In this document: positions 24,529 to 32,872 of the stretch, piece by piece
Layout: the number at the start of each line of letters is the position of its first letter
Numbering within the stretch: position 1 is the stretch's first letter
Origin: JANQIO01 sp038746745
GTDB taxonomy: Bacteria > Pseudomonadota > Gammaproteobacteria > Pseudomonadales > Halieaceae
DNA: 61,241 bases
Assembly: GCA_038746745.1 (NCBI GenBank)
Contig: JBCDKJ010000018.1
Coordinates: 1-61,241, forward strand
Reading direction: 5' to 3'
The notes under the pieces: generated by a model
The model's input: only the letters and a program-made list of their open reading frames with translations
Databases searched by the model: none
Told to the model about the DNA's origin: nothing
Translations under genes and position numbers: made by a program

Positions 24529-25848
24529 ATGCTTAAACCACTCACCCGACATCTCTACCTGTTTCGCAACGATCTGCGACTGGCTGACAACCCTGGCCTC
24601 GCAGCGCATAGCAGCGGAGACGCCCTGCTTTGTGTGTACTGTTGGCCCAGCGCTCCCGCCTGGTGCAACACCCATGGCATGGGCGAACAGCGCGAGCGCT
24701 TTCTGCGGGAAAGCCTGCAAGCGCTGCATGAAGAGCTGACTACCCTGGGCCAGGGCTTGCTGGTGCTGCACCGCGACCCTCGCGCCGCCATTCCACGTCT
24801 GGTCGAGCTCTTCGATATCGAATGTGTTGGCACCAGCCGCGCTCCGGGCGTGTACGAAACCCAGCAGATAAATGAACTGCAGGGAACGCTGCGAGTACCG
24901 TTGGCGATTCATGAAACAGGCACTCTCTATAATGAAGCGCAGCTGCCGGGCGCGCTGGATACGCTACCCAAGCAGTTCACTCCCTTCAGATGCAAAGTGG
25001 AAAACCTGCAGGTCGAGGCACCGCTGCCCGCCCCAGAGACGCTGCCGCCACCCCCGGCCAATGCCGGGTTTCGGCCATTGCCTGAAATAAAGACTCGTCC
25101 CCATCCGGCATTCCCGGTGCGCGGCGGCAGTCAGGAGGGAGGGCGGCGGCTTCGCACCTGGATGTTGGAACGCGGACTGGTGCTCCAGTACAAGCAGACT
25201 CGCAACTACCTGGACGGTATGGACAGTTCCAGCGTGCTGTCACCCTGGCTGGCAACCGGAGCGCTGTCTGCACGAGAGGCGGCACAGGCGCTCTTTGAGG
25301 TAGAAGCTCGCGATGGGCGCAATGAATCAACAGCGCACCTGTTTATGGAGCTTTTGTGGCGAGAGTTCTTTCACTGGCGTGCCCTCGCGGATGGCGGTAA
25401 GTTATTCCGCCTGCGGGGCCTGCGTGGCAAAAAAGTTCTGCGGTATTTTGAAGCCCGCGACTTCGCGCGCTGGAGTCAGGGTAATACCGATAGCCCGCTG
25501 GTCAACGCGCTGATGCATCAGCTCGTTGCGACCGGATGGATGAGCAACCGAGGTCGACAAATCGCCGCCAGCTATTTGATTAACGAACTCGAGCACGACT
25601 GGCGTTACGGTGCCGCGTTTTTCGAGAAGCATCTGATCGACTACGACGTCGGCAGCAACTATGGCAACTGGCAGTATATTGCCGGGGTCGGCACCGACCC
25701 GCGCGGTGGCCGTCACTTCAACATCGAGAAACAGGCCGCCCAGTATGATCCCGACGGCCAGTTCGCTACCAAATGGGATGGCTACCGGGAAGCGCAGCCG
25801 CGCTATGTCAACGACGCTGCGGACTGGCCCCTGGACACCAGAACATAG
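24529..25848 (+). CDS. DASH-family cryptochrome / single-strand DNA photolyase
   Basis: A 439-residue FAD flavoprotein of the cryptochrome/photolyase family, DASH type, which repairs cyclobutane pyrimidine dimers in single-stranded DNA with blue light. The N-terminal photolyase domain starts HLYLFRNDLRLADNPGLAAH; the helical FAD domain contains YKQTRNYLDGMDSSSVLSPWLATGALSAREAA, HLFMELLWREFFHWRALA, NALMHQLVATGWMSNRGRQIAASYLINEL and the DASH-typical YDVGSNYGNWQYIAGVGTDPRGGRHFN. The C terminus reads YDPDGQFATKWDGY. It is followed ten bases later by a DUF2256 gene, a recurrent partner of photolyases. Confidence 0.94.
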   Translation: MLKPLTRHLYLFRNDLRLADNPGLAAHSSGDALLCVYCWPSAPAWCNTHGMGEQRERFLRESLQALHEELTTLGQGLLVLHRDPRAAIPRLVELFDIECVGTSRAPGVYETQQINELQGTLRVPLAIHETGTLYNEAQLPGALDTLPKQFTPFRCKVENLQVEAPLPAPETLPPPPANAGFRPLPEIKTRPHPAFPVRGGSQEGGRRLRTWMLERGLVLQYKQTRNYLDGMDSSSVLSPWLATGALSAREAAQALFEVEARDGRNESTAHLFMELLWREFFHWRALADGGKLFRLRGLRGKKVLRYFEARDFARWSQGNTDSPLVNALMHQLVATGWMSNRGRQIAASYLINELEHDWRYGAAFFEKHLIDYDVGSNYGNWQYIAGVGTDPRGGRHFNIEKQAAQYDPDGQFATKWDGYREAQPRYVNDAADWPLDTRT

Positions 25849-25857
25849 GGCTTTTAT

Positions 25858-26004
25858 GTGAAGAAGTCGGAGCTACCCGAGAAGACCTGCCCGGTGTGTG
25901 AGCGGCCCTTTACGTGGCGAGCCAAGTGGAAGAAAAACTGGGACAGTGTGATCTACTGTTCAGAGCGCTGCCGCCGCACACGCAAGCAACAGCGTAACCG
26001 GTAG
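25858..26004 (+). CDS. DUF2256 zinc-ribbon protein
   Basis: A 48-residue protein starting at GTG 25858, too short for most gene finders. It reads KSELPEKTCPVCERPFTWRA, then KWKKNWDSVIYCSERCRR, so four cysteines form CPVC and C-x3-C pairs fitting a treble-clef zinc ribbon, with an Arg/Lys-rich tail. DUF2256 proteins are repeatedly found beside photolyases and cryptochromes; their role is unknown, with binding of DNA or RNA a reasonable guess. Only nine bases separate the cryptochrome stop from this start, so the two are co-transcribed. Confidence 0.9.
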   Translation: MKKSELPEKTCPVCERPFTWRAKWKKNWDSVIYCSERCRRTRKQQRNR

Positions 26005-26011
26005 TCGCCTA

Positions 26012-26752
26012 CTACCAGGGAATTTCTGCACCGTCCCAGGCGTAGAAGCGCCCGGAATGGGTAACGTCCAGCCTGGCGACAACATTGAGCATGGCCTCGG
26101 CACTCTCGGCCGGTGTCAGCACCCGCTTGTTGTAATTCGGTGGGGTATAGGGCTTGGACAGCTCTGTGGCCACTGTTCCCGGGTGTAATGCCACTACCGC
26201 GCAGTGCTTGTGACTGACGCGCCATTCCCTGGACAGCGTTTTCAACAGCATATTGTGAGCAGCCTTGCTGGCACGATAGCTGTACCAGCCACCCATGTCG
26301 TTATCGGCGATGGAGCCTACGCGCGCCGACACTGATGCCAGAACAGACGGTTCACTATGCCGTAGTGCAGGCGCCAGACCTGCAGCCAGCTGTGGCAGCA
26401 GAAAAGCATTCACCGCCGCCAGGTGCATCATGGCCTCTGCACTGACATCTTTTAGGCGCTTTTCAGGCCGAAAACCGTCGCCGTGCAGCATACCCACGGC
26501 ATTAAATACCAGATGTAGGGGTATGGCGTGATCACAGACTGCGGCAGTCGCGGCAGCTATCGAAGCGGGTTCCGTGGCATCCAGCGCCAGGCTCGTCACG
26601 CGATCATCGTCGAAAGTGCGTGCGGTCCGCTGCAAAACAAACAATTGGTTGATGGGATATTCCGACAGCAGCCGCGCGGCCACTGCCGTACCAATGCCGC
26701 CCGAGCCAACGACCACGGCGTTCAGCGGCGATTGCCCCAGCGCGTTATTCAT
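26012..26752 (-). CDS. SDR-family oxidoreductase (C-factor/CsgA-like)
   Basis: A 246-residue short-chain dehydrogenase. The nucleotide loop is VVVGSGGIGTAVAARLL; LVFNAVGMLHG replaces the canonical NAG; the catalytic set is SVSARVGSIADNDMGGWYSYRASKAAHNML with Ser and YxxxK. Relatives are annotated as C-factor or SDR near photolyase genes. It converges on the DUF2256 gene with seven bases between, and shares a strand with the downstream FeS photolyase. Substrate unknown. A role with the photolyase cluster is inferred only from position. Confidence 0.85.
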   Translation of the reverse strand: MNNALGQSPLNAVVVGSGGIGTAVAARLLSEYPINQLFVLQRTARTFDDDRVTSLALDATEPASIAAATAAVCDHAIPLHLVFNAVGMLHGDGFRPEKRLKDVSAEAMMHLAAVNAFLLPQLAAGLAPALRHSEPSVLASVSARVGSIADNDMGGWYSYRASKAAHNMLLKTLSREWRVSHKHCAVVALHPGTVATELSKPYTPPNYNKRVLTPAESAEAMLNVVARLDVTHSGRFYAWDGAEIPW

Positions 26753-26816
26753 GGGTGAGTCCCATCGCTAGGTGGGTTTCGTGCCCTGTCTTAGCGTTCA
26801 ATCTGACAGAGCGACG

Positions 26817-28412
26817 TCAGGACCTGGCCGCGACGCGTGGCATTGCGTCTTCGAGGTCAGATGTGTGATCGTCTACGTGAGCTGGCTCTAATACTGCGTC
26901 CAGGGTCTGGTCGGCCCAGCGCACGATAGCTTCACGCTCGCCAGCGTCGCGCTTTTTCCAGTTATTAAGAATGAGCCCCATGCGGCCATTGCCTTCCAGC
27001 TTGTCCAGATGCCCATTAATAAAGCCCCAGTACATCGCGTTAAACGGGCAGGCGCCCTCGCCCGTCATCTTGGCGGGGTTATAGCGGCACTCGCCACAGT
27101 GATTGCCCTGCCGCTGGATATATTTGCCGCTGGCCGCGTAAGGTTTACTCGCCATCAGGCCACCGTCTGCGTGCAGCGCCATGCCGAGGGTATTGGGTAG
27201 TTCCACCCACTCAAAGGCATCCACATAGACGGCGAGATACCAGTCGCAGACCTCTTCCACATTCAGGCCCGCCAGCAGGGCAAAGTTGCCGATCACCATC
27301 AAGCGTTGGATATGGTGGCCGTACCCCAGATCCAGTGTTTGCTTCAGTGCCCGTGACAGGCAGCGCATGTCGGTATCACCGCTCCAGAACCAGTCCGGCA
27401 GTGGTCGGGTGGCATTGAAGTGGTTCTTTGTCTTGTACTCAGGCATGAAGCGCCAGTAAACACCTCGAATGTACTCGCGCCAGCCCAGCACCTGCCGGAT
27501 AAAGCCCTCGGCGGCGGCCAGCTCACACTTGCCGTCACGCCAGGCGCGCTCCACCTGCTGGCAGACGTCAAGCGGCTCCAGCAATCCGATATTGATATAC
27601 ATGGAGACCAGGCTGTGGAACATCCAGGGCGACTCTTCGGCCAGCGCATCCTGGTAGGTGCCAAAGTCTCTGAGACCGTACTCGCAGAACCAGTCCAGTG
27701 CCGCCTGGGCATCCTGTCCGGTGACGGCGTAGTTGAACTGAGAAAGGTCGCCTGGGTTGTTGGGGAATTCTGCCTCGACCAGTGCCAGTACATCGGCTGT
27801 TGTCTGGTCCTGTGTCAGCGCAGGCCGCGCTGGTACATCAACCTGATTGCGCCAGCCCTTTCTGTTTTCCTGATCATAGTTCCATTTGTCGCCGCAGGGT
27901 TTGCCGTCGGCTTCCAGCAACAAACCGTAACGCTTGCGCATACGGCGGTAGAAAAACTCCATGCGCAGGCCTTTCTGAGTGTCGGCCCACGCGTTGAAGT
28001 CGTCGATGCTGCACAGAAAGCGAGTGTCCGATAGTAAGCTGACGTTCAGCCCTAGCGTTTCCGTCCAGCCCCGCATGCTTTCAAGCAACCGGTATTCGCC
28101 AGGCTCACAGGCGATGACTTGGCAGATGCCGCTTTCCTTAGCTGCTTTGGCGACCGCGCTCTCGAGTGACGCTACCCGATCTTCATAGGGGTAATAGATG
28201 ACCGTAAATCCTGCAGCCTGAAGCGCATCTCGAAAGTGACGCATGGCAGCAAAAATTAATGCGATCTTATGACGGTTATGGCGCACATAGCTCGCCTCTT
28301 CGTGCACCTCGGCCATGACAATAACGTCGGTGCCCGGGCGGGCCTCTGCGAGTGAAGGGTTTTGCATTGAGAGCTGGTCGCCCAGCACCAGAATCAGATT
28401 GGCCTCTTTCAT
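26817..28412 (-). CDS. Iron-sulfur bacterial cryptochrome/photolyase (FeS-BCP, PhrB-like)
   Basis: A 531-residue flavoprotein of the FeS-BCP class, whose best-studied member, Agrobacterium PhrB, repairs (6-4) photoproducts and binds a 4Fe-4S cluster and a lumazine antenna. The N terminus, LILVLGDQLSMQNPSLAEA, is typical. The FAD domain shows GFIRQVLGWREYIRGVYW and GYGHHIQRLMVIGNFALLAGLNVEEVCDWYLAVYVDAFEWVELPNT in segments. Three clustered cysteines near residues 437-453 (NHCGECRYNPAKMTGEGACP) are the cluster ligands; a fourth lies upstream. It complements the DASH cryptochrome nearby, giving two photorepair activities. Confidence 0.93.
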   Translation of the reverse strand: MKEANLILVLGDQLSMQNPSLAEARPGTDVIVMAEVHEEASYVRHNRHKIALIFAAMRHFRDALQAAGFTVIYYPYEDRVASLESAVAKAAKESGICQVIACEPGEYRLLESMRGWTETLGLNVSLLSDTRFLCSIDDFNAWADTQKGLRMEFFYRRMRKRYGLLLEADGKPCGDKWNYDQENRKGWRNQVDVPARPALTQDQTTADVLALVEAEFPNNPGDLSQFNYAVTGQDAQAALDWFCEYGLRDFGTYQDALAEESPWMFHSLVSMYINIGLLEPLDVCQQVERAWRDGKCELAAAEGFIRQVLGWREYIRGVYWRFMPEYKTKNHFNATRPLPDWFWSGDTDMRCLSRALKQTLDLGYGHHIQRLMVIGNFALLAGLNVEEVCDWYLAVYVDAFEWVELPNTLGMALHADGGLMASKPYAASGKYIQRQGNHCGECRYNPAKMTGEGACPFNAMYWGFINGHLDKLEGNGRMGLILNNWKKRDAGEREAIVRWADQTLDAVLEPAHVDDHTSDLEDAMPRVAARS

Positions 28413-28470
28413 GCGTTGTTATACGGCCTGGGACCAAAGGTAGACCCCAGTAATACATAACAGAAGTCGG

Positions 28471-28902
28471 TCAGACGGCTTCGAAGGCCAGAATAATGGC
28501 GGCATAGCGCGCAGCTTTGCCTGCCCCGACCAGCAGCAGAAACAACCACAGCCGCACCCGCATGATGCCGCCTAGAAAGGTTAACGCGTCCCCGCCTACC
28601 GGTGCCCAGGCCAGCAACAGCGTCCAAACACCCCAGCGGGAAAACCAGGCCTGCGCCCGCGCCATCTGGTCTTCGGTAGCAGGCAACCAGCGAGAGCCTG
28701 CCAGAGCGCCATACTTCAAACCAATGAACCAGTTCACTACCGCACCCAGCGTGTTGCCCACGCTGGCCACCAGCCACAGAATGCCCGGGTTGAGGTCAGT
28801 CGCCAGCAGACCCAGCAAAACCACTTCTGAGTAAAACGGCAGAATCGTGGCCGCGCCAAAGGCGGTACCAAACATCAACAGGTAGCTGAGAACCGCGTCC
28901 AT
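28471..28902 (-). CDS. YqaA family membrane protein (DedA/SNARE-associated superfamily)
   Basis: A small inner-membrane protein of about 143 residues with four hydrophobic segments. It contains FGAATILPFYSEVVLLGLLA, ASVGNTLGAVVNWFIGLKYG and RWGVWTLLLAWAPVGGDALTFLGGIMRVRLWLFLLLVGAGKAARYA in shorter pieces, matching the YqaA branch of the VTT/DedA superfamily, members of which are linked to membrane lipid scrambling or proton-linked homeostasis. The ATG at 28902 gives the normal family length; a longer in-frame extension reaches into the ssrA promoter region. Confidence 0.87.
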   Translation of the reverse strand: MDAVLSYLLMFGTAFGAATILPFYSEVVLLGLLATDLNPGILWLVASVGNTLGAVVNWFIGLKYGALAGSRWLPATEDQMARAQAWFSRWGVWTLLLAWAPVGGDALTFLGGIMRVRLWLFLLLVGAGKAARYAAIILAFEAV

Positions 28903-28994
28903 GCTGCAAGAGGAAGGTAAGTGAATCGCCAGTGTACCCGAGCATTCAACTCCAGCGCGGGAAAGGCTGCTTTCAGGTATACTGCACGGTCCTT

Positions 28995-29351
28995 GGGGGC
29001 GATATGGATTCGACGACGGATACAAAACCTGATGTGCATGCCGTGATGACAGCCAATCACGTTAATCCAAAGCTGTAACTTAATAGTTGCCAACGACGAC
29101 AACTACGCTCTGGCGGCATAAACCCCGCTAGCGGTCTTTAGCAAGGTGCCAGTACCGCGCTACTGACCGTCATATAGAACTGGATCGCAGCAACGCTTGT
29201 CCGGGGCTGCGCTGTTAGATTCTTACCGGAATCGCCAATCACGTCCTGCCCGTCGGGCTGTGTGCGGCTAAAGCAATAGACGGAATCTAAGCATGTAGAG
29301 CTGAAGGCAGAGGTCTGACGGACGCGGGTTCAATTCCCGCCGCCTCCACCA
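28995..29351 (+). ncRNA. ssrA: Transfer-messenger RNA (tmRNA)
   Basis: tmRNA frees stalled ribosomes with SmpB and tags the incomplete protein. The 5' end GGGGGCGA...GGATTCGACG and the 3' end GGTTCAATTCCCGCC...CCACCA pair as the alanine acceptor stem and T-arm. The resume codon GCC at 29089 opens a tag ANDDNYALAA, stop at 29119-29121. The CCA is encoded, ending at 29351; total length is about 357 nt. A perfect terminator hairpin follows at once. Confidence 0.97.
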
Positions 29352-29394
29352 ATTAAACACGAAGGCCACCCAACGGGTGGCCTTCGTGTTTAAT
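29352..29394 (+). terminator. ssrA terminator: 20-bp perfect hairpin
   Basis: The base after the tmRNA CCA begins a perfect inverted repeat: arms 29352-29371 and 29375-29394 (ATTAAACACGAAGGCCACCC and its complement) with a three-base AAC loop. The outer A/T-rich arms give T runs on either strand, so it can act as a bidirectional intrinsic terminator. It marks the left limit of the accessory segment. Confidence 0.88.
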
Positions 29395-29432
29395 GCAGGC
29401 ACGCGCGAATTGGGCCCGCGCCCAAAGGGCGC

Positions 29433-29515
29433 GGGTGGCCGAGCGCAGCGAGGTCTGTCGAGGTAGCCCAAAGGGCTACCGAGACGCAATTCCAGTCGCC
29501 CGCAGGGAGACCCAT
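29433..29515. repeat. Direct repeat copy 1 (left boundary of accessory segment)
   Basis: About 82 bases beginning GGGTGGCCGAGCGCAGCGAG recur at 37229-37310 in the same orientation with only about five differences. Each copy holds two short palindromes, GTAGCCC-AAA-GGGCTAC and a GTCGCCC/GGG(A/C)GAC pair. A separate perfect hairpin, CCCGCGCCC-AAA-GGGCGCGGG (29415-29435), abuts the left side of copy 1. It may be a dispersed intergenic repeat or the scar of an insertion. Confidence 0.85.
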
Positions 29516-29582
29516 GCTAGAACCATTGTTTTTCTATGAAACCACGCCTATCGTAATCAATAACTACTTGCGTGATGTCGGT

Positions 29583-30023
29583 ATGAAGCAAGCACTCTCA
29601 ATAGCCGCTGGAATCGCCATAGCGGCTCTCCTAATCAGAATTATTGATATCGCGTACTTCGAATACACCCTGCATCGAATCGTCGACACAGTTAATGAAT
29701 TCACCGGACAGTTGTTGGCGGAGAACGAACAGCGGAAGAAAGAAGCCGAACAGCAGCTCCTCCAAGCAAAACGTGCGCAGGCACTCAAGGCTCGCGAGGC
29801 AGCTCTGCATGAGGCAGCCCGTCAGAAACGAGAGCGTGCAAAGCAGCAGTACATTCAAGAAGCAGATGCAGCCTTCAACGCTGAGTACGTTGCACCACAA
29901 GGCTGTGACAGGCCGATGGGTGAAGCCATGCTAATCCAGTGCACTGATCACAGAGGGCGAGCAAAGCGTCAGTTTTTGAAGACTTACGAAGAGATTGAAT
30001 GGGTGCCGATAGAAGTTAAGTAA
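29583..30023 (+). CDS. Hypothetical membrane-anchored coiled-coil protein
   Basis: No family was recognised. From the ATG at 29583 the 146-residue product has one N-terminal transmembrane segment (MKQALSIAAGIAIAALLIRI), then a long charged helix rich in Glu, Gln, Lys and Arg (ENEQRKKEAEQQLLQAKRAQ onward for about 70 residues) that should form a coiled coil. A short C-terminal globular part has two cysteines (GCDRPMGEAMLIQCTDH) that could form a disulfide if it faces the periplasm. An earlier ATG at 29514 overlaps the direct repeat and is less likely. It is the first gene after ssrA in the accessory segment. Confidence 0.6.
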   Translation: MKQALSIAAGIAIAALLIRIIDIAYFEYTLHRIVDTVNEFTGQLLAENEQRKKEAEQQLLQAKRAQALKAREAALHEAARQKRERAKQQYIQEADAAFNAEYVAPQGCDRPMGEAMLIQCTDHRGRAKRQFLKTYEEIEWVPIEVK

Positions 30024-30459
30024 CCTGTCTCCGGAATCCCATTAAGAACAGTATGGCTGTCGAGGATCACGTGATCTTTGATTCCGCGGTGCTGGCGCCT
30101 GCTTAGGACAGCTACTGCTCTCAGATTCGCGTACGTTCCCTTCCCCGAGCAGAAATGGATCCCCAACACGTGCAATGGGAAAGCCACATCGCATGGGAAA
30201 GTCTGTTGCGACTGCCACGGCGGAACCTTTCTGAGCTATTGAAGCGCCCCTTGAACATCGCAAATGTAGTTTCCCGCAGTGCTATCTCGTATTCGAATTA
30301 GAAGCATCCATTGCGCAGCAGTTCGCGCGAATATCAGGGCATCCCCGCTAAGCGACTGCACGTGGACCAGTGACTCTAGATCAAGCCCTTGAACTACGCA
30401 GGTAGCAGAACACGCTAACGGCTTGACCCAACCCCTTGGGCAGGCATGATGTTCTCGCA
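30024..30459 (-). pseudogene. Gene-poor stretch with decayed ORFs, possibly including a PAAR-like remnant
   Basis: No intact gene is visible in these 436 bases. On the minus strand one frame reads PMRCGFPIARVGDPFLLGEG, resembling the PxARVGD turn of PAAR-motif proteins, and a shifted frame further on reads DHVILDSHTVLNGIPETGYL, resembling a second PAAR strand pair. This would fit a frameshifted PAAR-type spike-tip gene, but the stretch is short and the match is by eye. Another minus-strand frame (30236-30430) reads protein-like (SLSGDALIFARTAAQWMLLI) without a good start. A 12-base palindrome GATCACGTGATC lies at 30065. Confidence 0.25.
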
Positions 30460-31956
30460 ATGAAGATTGAAACGAATACACCGGTGCTGGTCGGCGCGGC
30501 TGCCGTGCAACAGCGAGTTGAAGACCCGACCAGAGCAAAGGAAGCCTACCGACTCATGTCGGACGCGGTCAGAGCGGCAGCGGCCGATGCGGGCAGCGTC
30601 CACCTGCTGGAAGAAACAGACGTGATTGCCGTACCCCAGGGTATGTGGAGTTACACCGACCCGGCTCGCCTGGTAGCGCATGAAACAGGCGCCACTCAGG
30701 CCTCCACCGTCTTCGCCGAGATCGGCATACTGCAACAGAGTTTGATTGCAGATGCCTGTGAAAAAATAAGCCAGGGTGACGTAAGCGTCGCCGTTGTTAC
30801 GGGTGGCGAGGCAAAGTACCGACAGCTCCGCGCACGCATCACGGGCGTTGAAGCACCGGAGTTGGACCAGCAGAACGTCACCGCAGACGCGGTCCTCAAA
30901 CCTGCAGACGAGATTTGGCTGCAAGCCGAATCAAAAGCCGGGCTTGCGATGCCAGTCGGCTTCTATGCGATAGCAGCATCCGCGTATCGGGCTGCCAGGG
31001 GAATGACGCTTGAGGCATACGATGCCGAGGTAGCGGCCATGTATGAGCGCTTCAGTGACATTGCCGCGAATAACCCCGATGCCTGGTCACAACACAAGGT
31101 CTCTGCCGAAGCGATCCGGACATCGGGGCCCAAAAACCCTATGCTGGCCTTGCCCTACAACAAATCTCACAACACCTCCTGGAATGTTGATCAGGCAGCA
31201 GGGCTGATTTTTACCTCCGCCGCAAAAGCAGTCGAAATTGGCGTACCCAGAGAGCAATGGGTTTTCCCCCTGGCCTCTGCAGAATCGAATCATATGGTGC
31301 CCCTCTCGCTGCGTCGACGACTCGACCGTCTTCCTGGCGCAGAAGCCTGCGCACGAGCTGCGTTAGCAGCAGGCAGTCTTTCTGCCGACGACATCGACTT
31401 CTGGGAACTCTACAGTTGCTTCCCCGTCGCCGTGCAGATGTACGCCAGAGAAGCCGCCGTTCCGAGCGGCGCTGACCTGACAGTTACCGGCGGCATGCCC
31501 TTCGCCGGTGGCCCACTGAACAACTATGTATTACAGGCCACTGTCAAAATGACTGAGAACCTACGGCAGAAGGCAGGCAGCAAAGGCATGGTGAGTTCCG
31601 TGTCAGGAATGTTAACCAAACAAGCCTACGGCCTATGGTCGCGCAATCCCGGTGAACGCGGCTTCGTCTGCCTGGATCTCACGGCCGAGGTCAGCCTTTC
31701 CTCGAAGCCCAAAGAACTGCTGGAAGACTATGAGGGGCAGGCCACCATCGCGGGATACACCGTTTTGTTTGAGCAGAATGAGCCCCAGCGAGGCATCGCG
31801 GTTGTCGATGTTGACGCCGAAAGGCGCAGTGTTGTCTTCAGCGAGGAGCCTGCTGATGTCGACATGATGCTGTCATCGGAATGCGTGGGTCGAAAGATTC
31901 ACGTGCAGGCAGGCCGGTTCAGAATCATCGCGGGGAGCGGTACCTCGGATTCCTGA
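30460..31956 (+). CDS. Thiolase-superfamily protein (acetyl-CoA acetyltransferase-like)
   Basis: A 498-residue thiolase-fold protein of the type annotated as acetyl-CoA acetyltransferase in actinobacteria and marine proteobacteria. Visible blocks are TPVLVGAAAVQQRVEDP, VAVVTGGEAKYRQLRAR, ALPYNKSHNTSWNVDQAAG, VPLSLRRRLDRLPG, DIDFWELYSCFPVAVQMYA with the conserved Cys, and VTGGMPFAGGPLNNYVLQA. The ATG at 30460 was chosen over an upstream TTG. A C-terminal OB-like domain (EGQATIAGYTVLFEQNEPQRG) follows. It leads a three-gene run with an enoyl-CoA hydratase and an acyl-CoA ligase, implying CoA-linked degradation of a carboxylic acid. Confidence 0.82.
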   Translation: MKIETNTPVLVGAAAVQQRVEDPTRAKEAYRLMSDAVRAAAADAGSVHLLEETDVIAVPQGMWSYTDPARLVAHETGATQASTVFAEIGILQQSLIADACEKISQGDVSVAVVTGGEAKYRQLRARITGVEAPELDQQNVTADAVLKPADEIWLQAESKAGLAMPVGFYAIAASAYRAARGMTLEAYDAEVAAMYERFSDIAANNPDAWSQHKVSAEAIRTSGPKNPMLALPYNKSHNTSWNVDQAAGLIFTSAAKAVEIGVPREQWVFPLASAESNHMVPLSLRRRLDRLPGAEACARAALAAGSLSADDIDFWELYSCFPVAVQMYAREAAVPSGADLTVTGGMPFAGGPLNNYVLQATVKMTENLRQKAGSKGMVSSVSGMLTKQAYGLWSRNPGERGFVCLDLTAEVSLSSKPKELLEDYEGQATIAGYTVLFEQNEPQRGIAVVDVDAERRSVVFSEEPADVDMMLSSECVGRKIHVQAGRFRIIAGSGTSDS

Positions 31957-32062
31957 TACGCGCAGACAACACGAAGAGACACTGACACATGCAAGACACA
32001 GGCTTTTGGTTCCTCTCACGTGGCACTGGACCCAGGCCTCCATACCCACCCTGAGGTGCATA

Positions 32063-32869
32063 ATGAGCAGCGTATTGTTTGAAAAACGGGGACAGCAGGC
32101 CTGGATCACCCTGAACCGACCAGACCACAAGAACCTGATGAATGGTGAGATGTTCGTCGAGCTTGCCGACGCCTGGGACACCGTTCGCGAGGATGATGAC
32201 ATTCGCGTAGCGGTGCTCACCGCGGCTGGCGACGAAGACTTTTCCTGCGGCGGTGATCTGGGCAGCGTGATCCCATTGTGGACTGGCGCGCGTGAACCCT
32301 CCACGGACTATGAACATAGACTGGTGTCCGATCCCATGATTGTCAGCAAGGTCATGTTAAAAGATGCCCCACTCGTGAAGCCAGTAATATCGGCAATAAA
32401 CGGTAGAGCCTTCGGCGGCGGCACGGAAATCTTGTTGGCAACGGATATACGAATAGCCGCCGACCACGCAAGCTTTGCCCTACCAGAGCCCAAGATAGGC
32501 TCCGTTCCCGGAGCGGGCTCAATGGTGCGGCTTACCAGACAAGTGCCCTGGGCCAGGGCCATGAAGATTCTGCTGGGCGGCGTTCCCATATCGGCCGGCG
32601 AAGCCCTGGAGATTGGCATTGTTTCGGAAGTCGTGCCCATGTCGAAGCTGCTGGAGCGTGCAGCATTTTATGCAGACAACATTTGCAAACAGGCGCCACT
32701 GGCGCTGCAAGCGATAAAGCGAACTGCACTGGAGACACACACCGCCGCCTGGGATGAGGCGTTCCAATATGAAATGGAGCAGGCGGGTCTGGTCATGATG
32801 TCCAGGGACGCCAGGGAAGGGCCTAAAGCCTTCAAGGAAAAGCGAATGCCTGATTTTCGAGGGGAATAG
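32063..32869 (+). CDS. Enoyl-CoA hydratase/isomerase family protein
   Basis: A crotonase-fold protein of 268 residues. It shows VLFEKRGQQAWITLNRPDHKNLMN, DFSCGGDLGSVIPLW as the oxyanion loop, KPVISAINGRAFGGGTEILLATDIRIAADHASFALPEPKIGSVPGAG in pieces, and a PLALQAIKRTALE helix. The ATG at 32063 has GAGGTG ahead; the more upstream in-frame start is less likely. Hydratase or isomerase activity on an enoyl-CoA is expected. It is three bases from the next gene's start, so clearly co-transcribed with the ligase. Confidence 0.88.
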   Translation: MSSVLFEKRGQQAWITLNRPDHKNLMNGEMFVELADAWDTVREDDDIRVAVLTAAGDEDFSCGGDLGSVIPLWTGAREPSTDYEHRLVSDPMIVSKVMLKDAPLVKPVISAINGRAFGGGTEILLATDIRIAADHASFALPEPKIGSVPGAGSMVRLTRQVPWARAMKILLGGVPISAGEALEIGIVSEVVPMSKLLERAAFYADNICKQAPLALQAIKRTALETHTAAWDEAFQYEMEQAGLVMMSRDAREGPKAFKEKRMPDFRGE

Positions 32870-32872
32870 CCG

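Noticed and set aside
29268..29489. A 73-codon minus-strand ORF over the end of ssrA
   Set aside because: It translates the tmRNA T-arm and terminator (RRRELNPRPS), a well-known spurious protein; the RNA gene explains the sequence.
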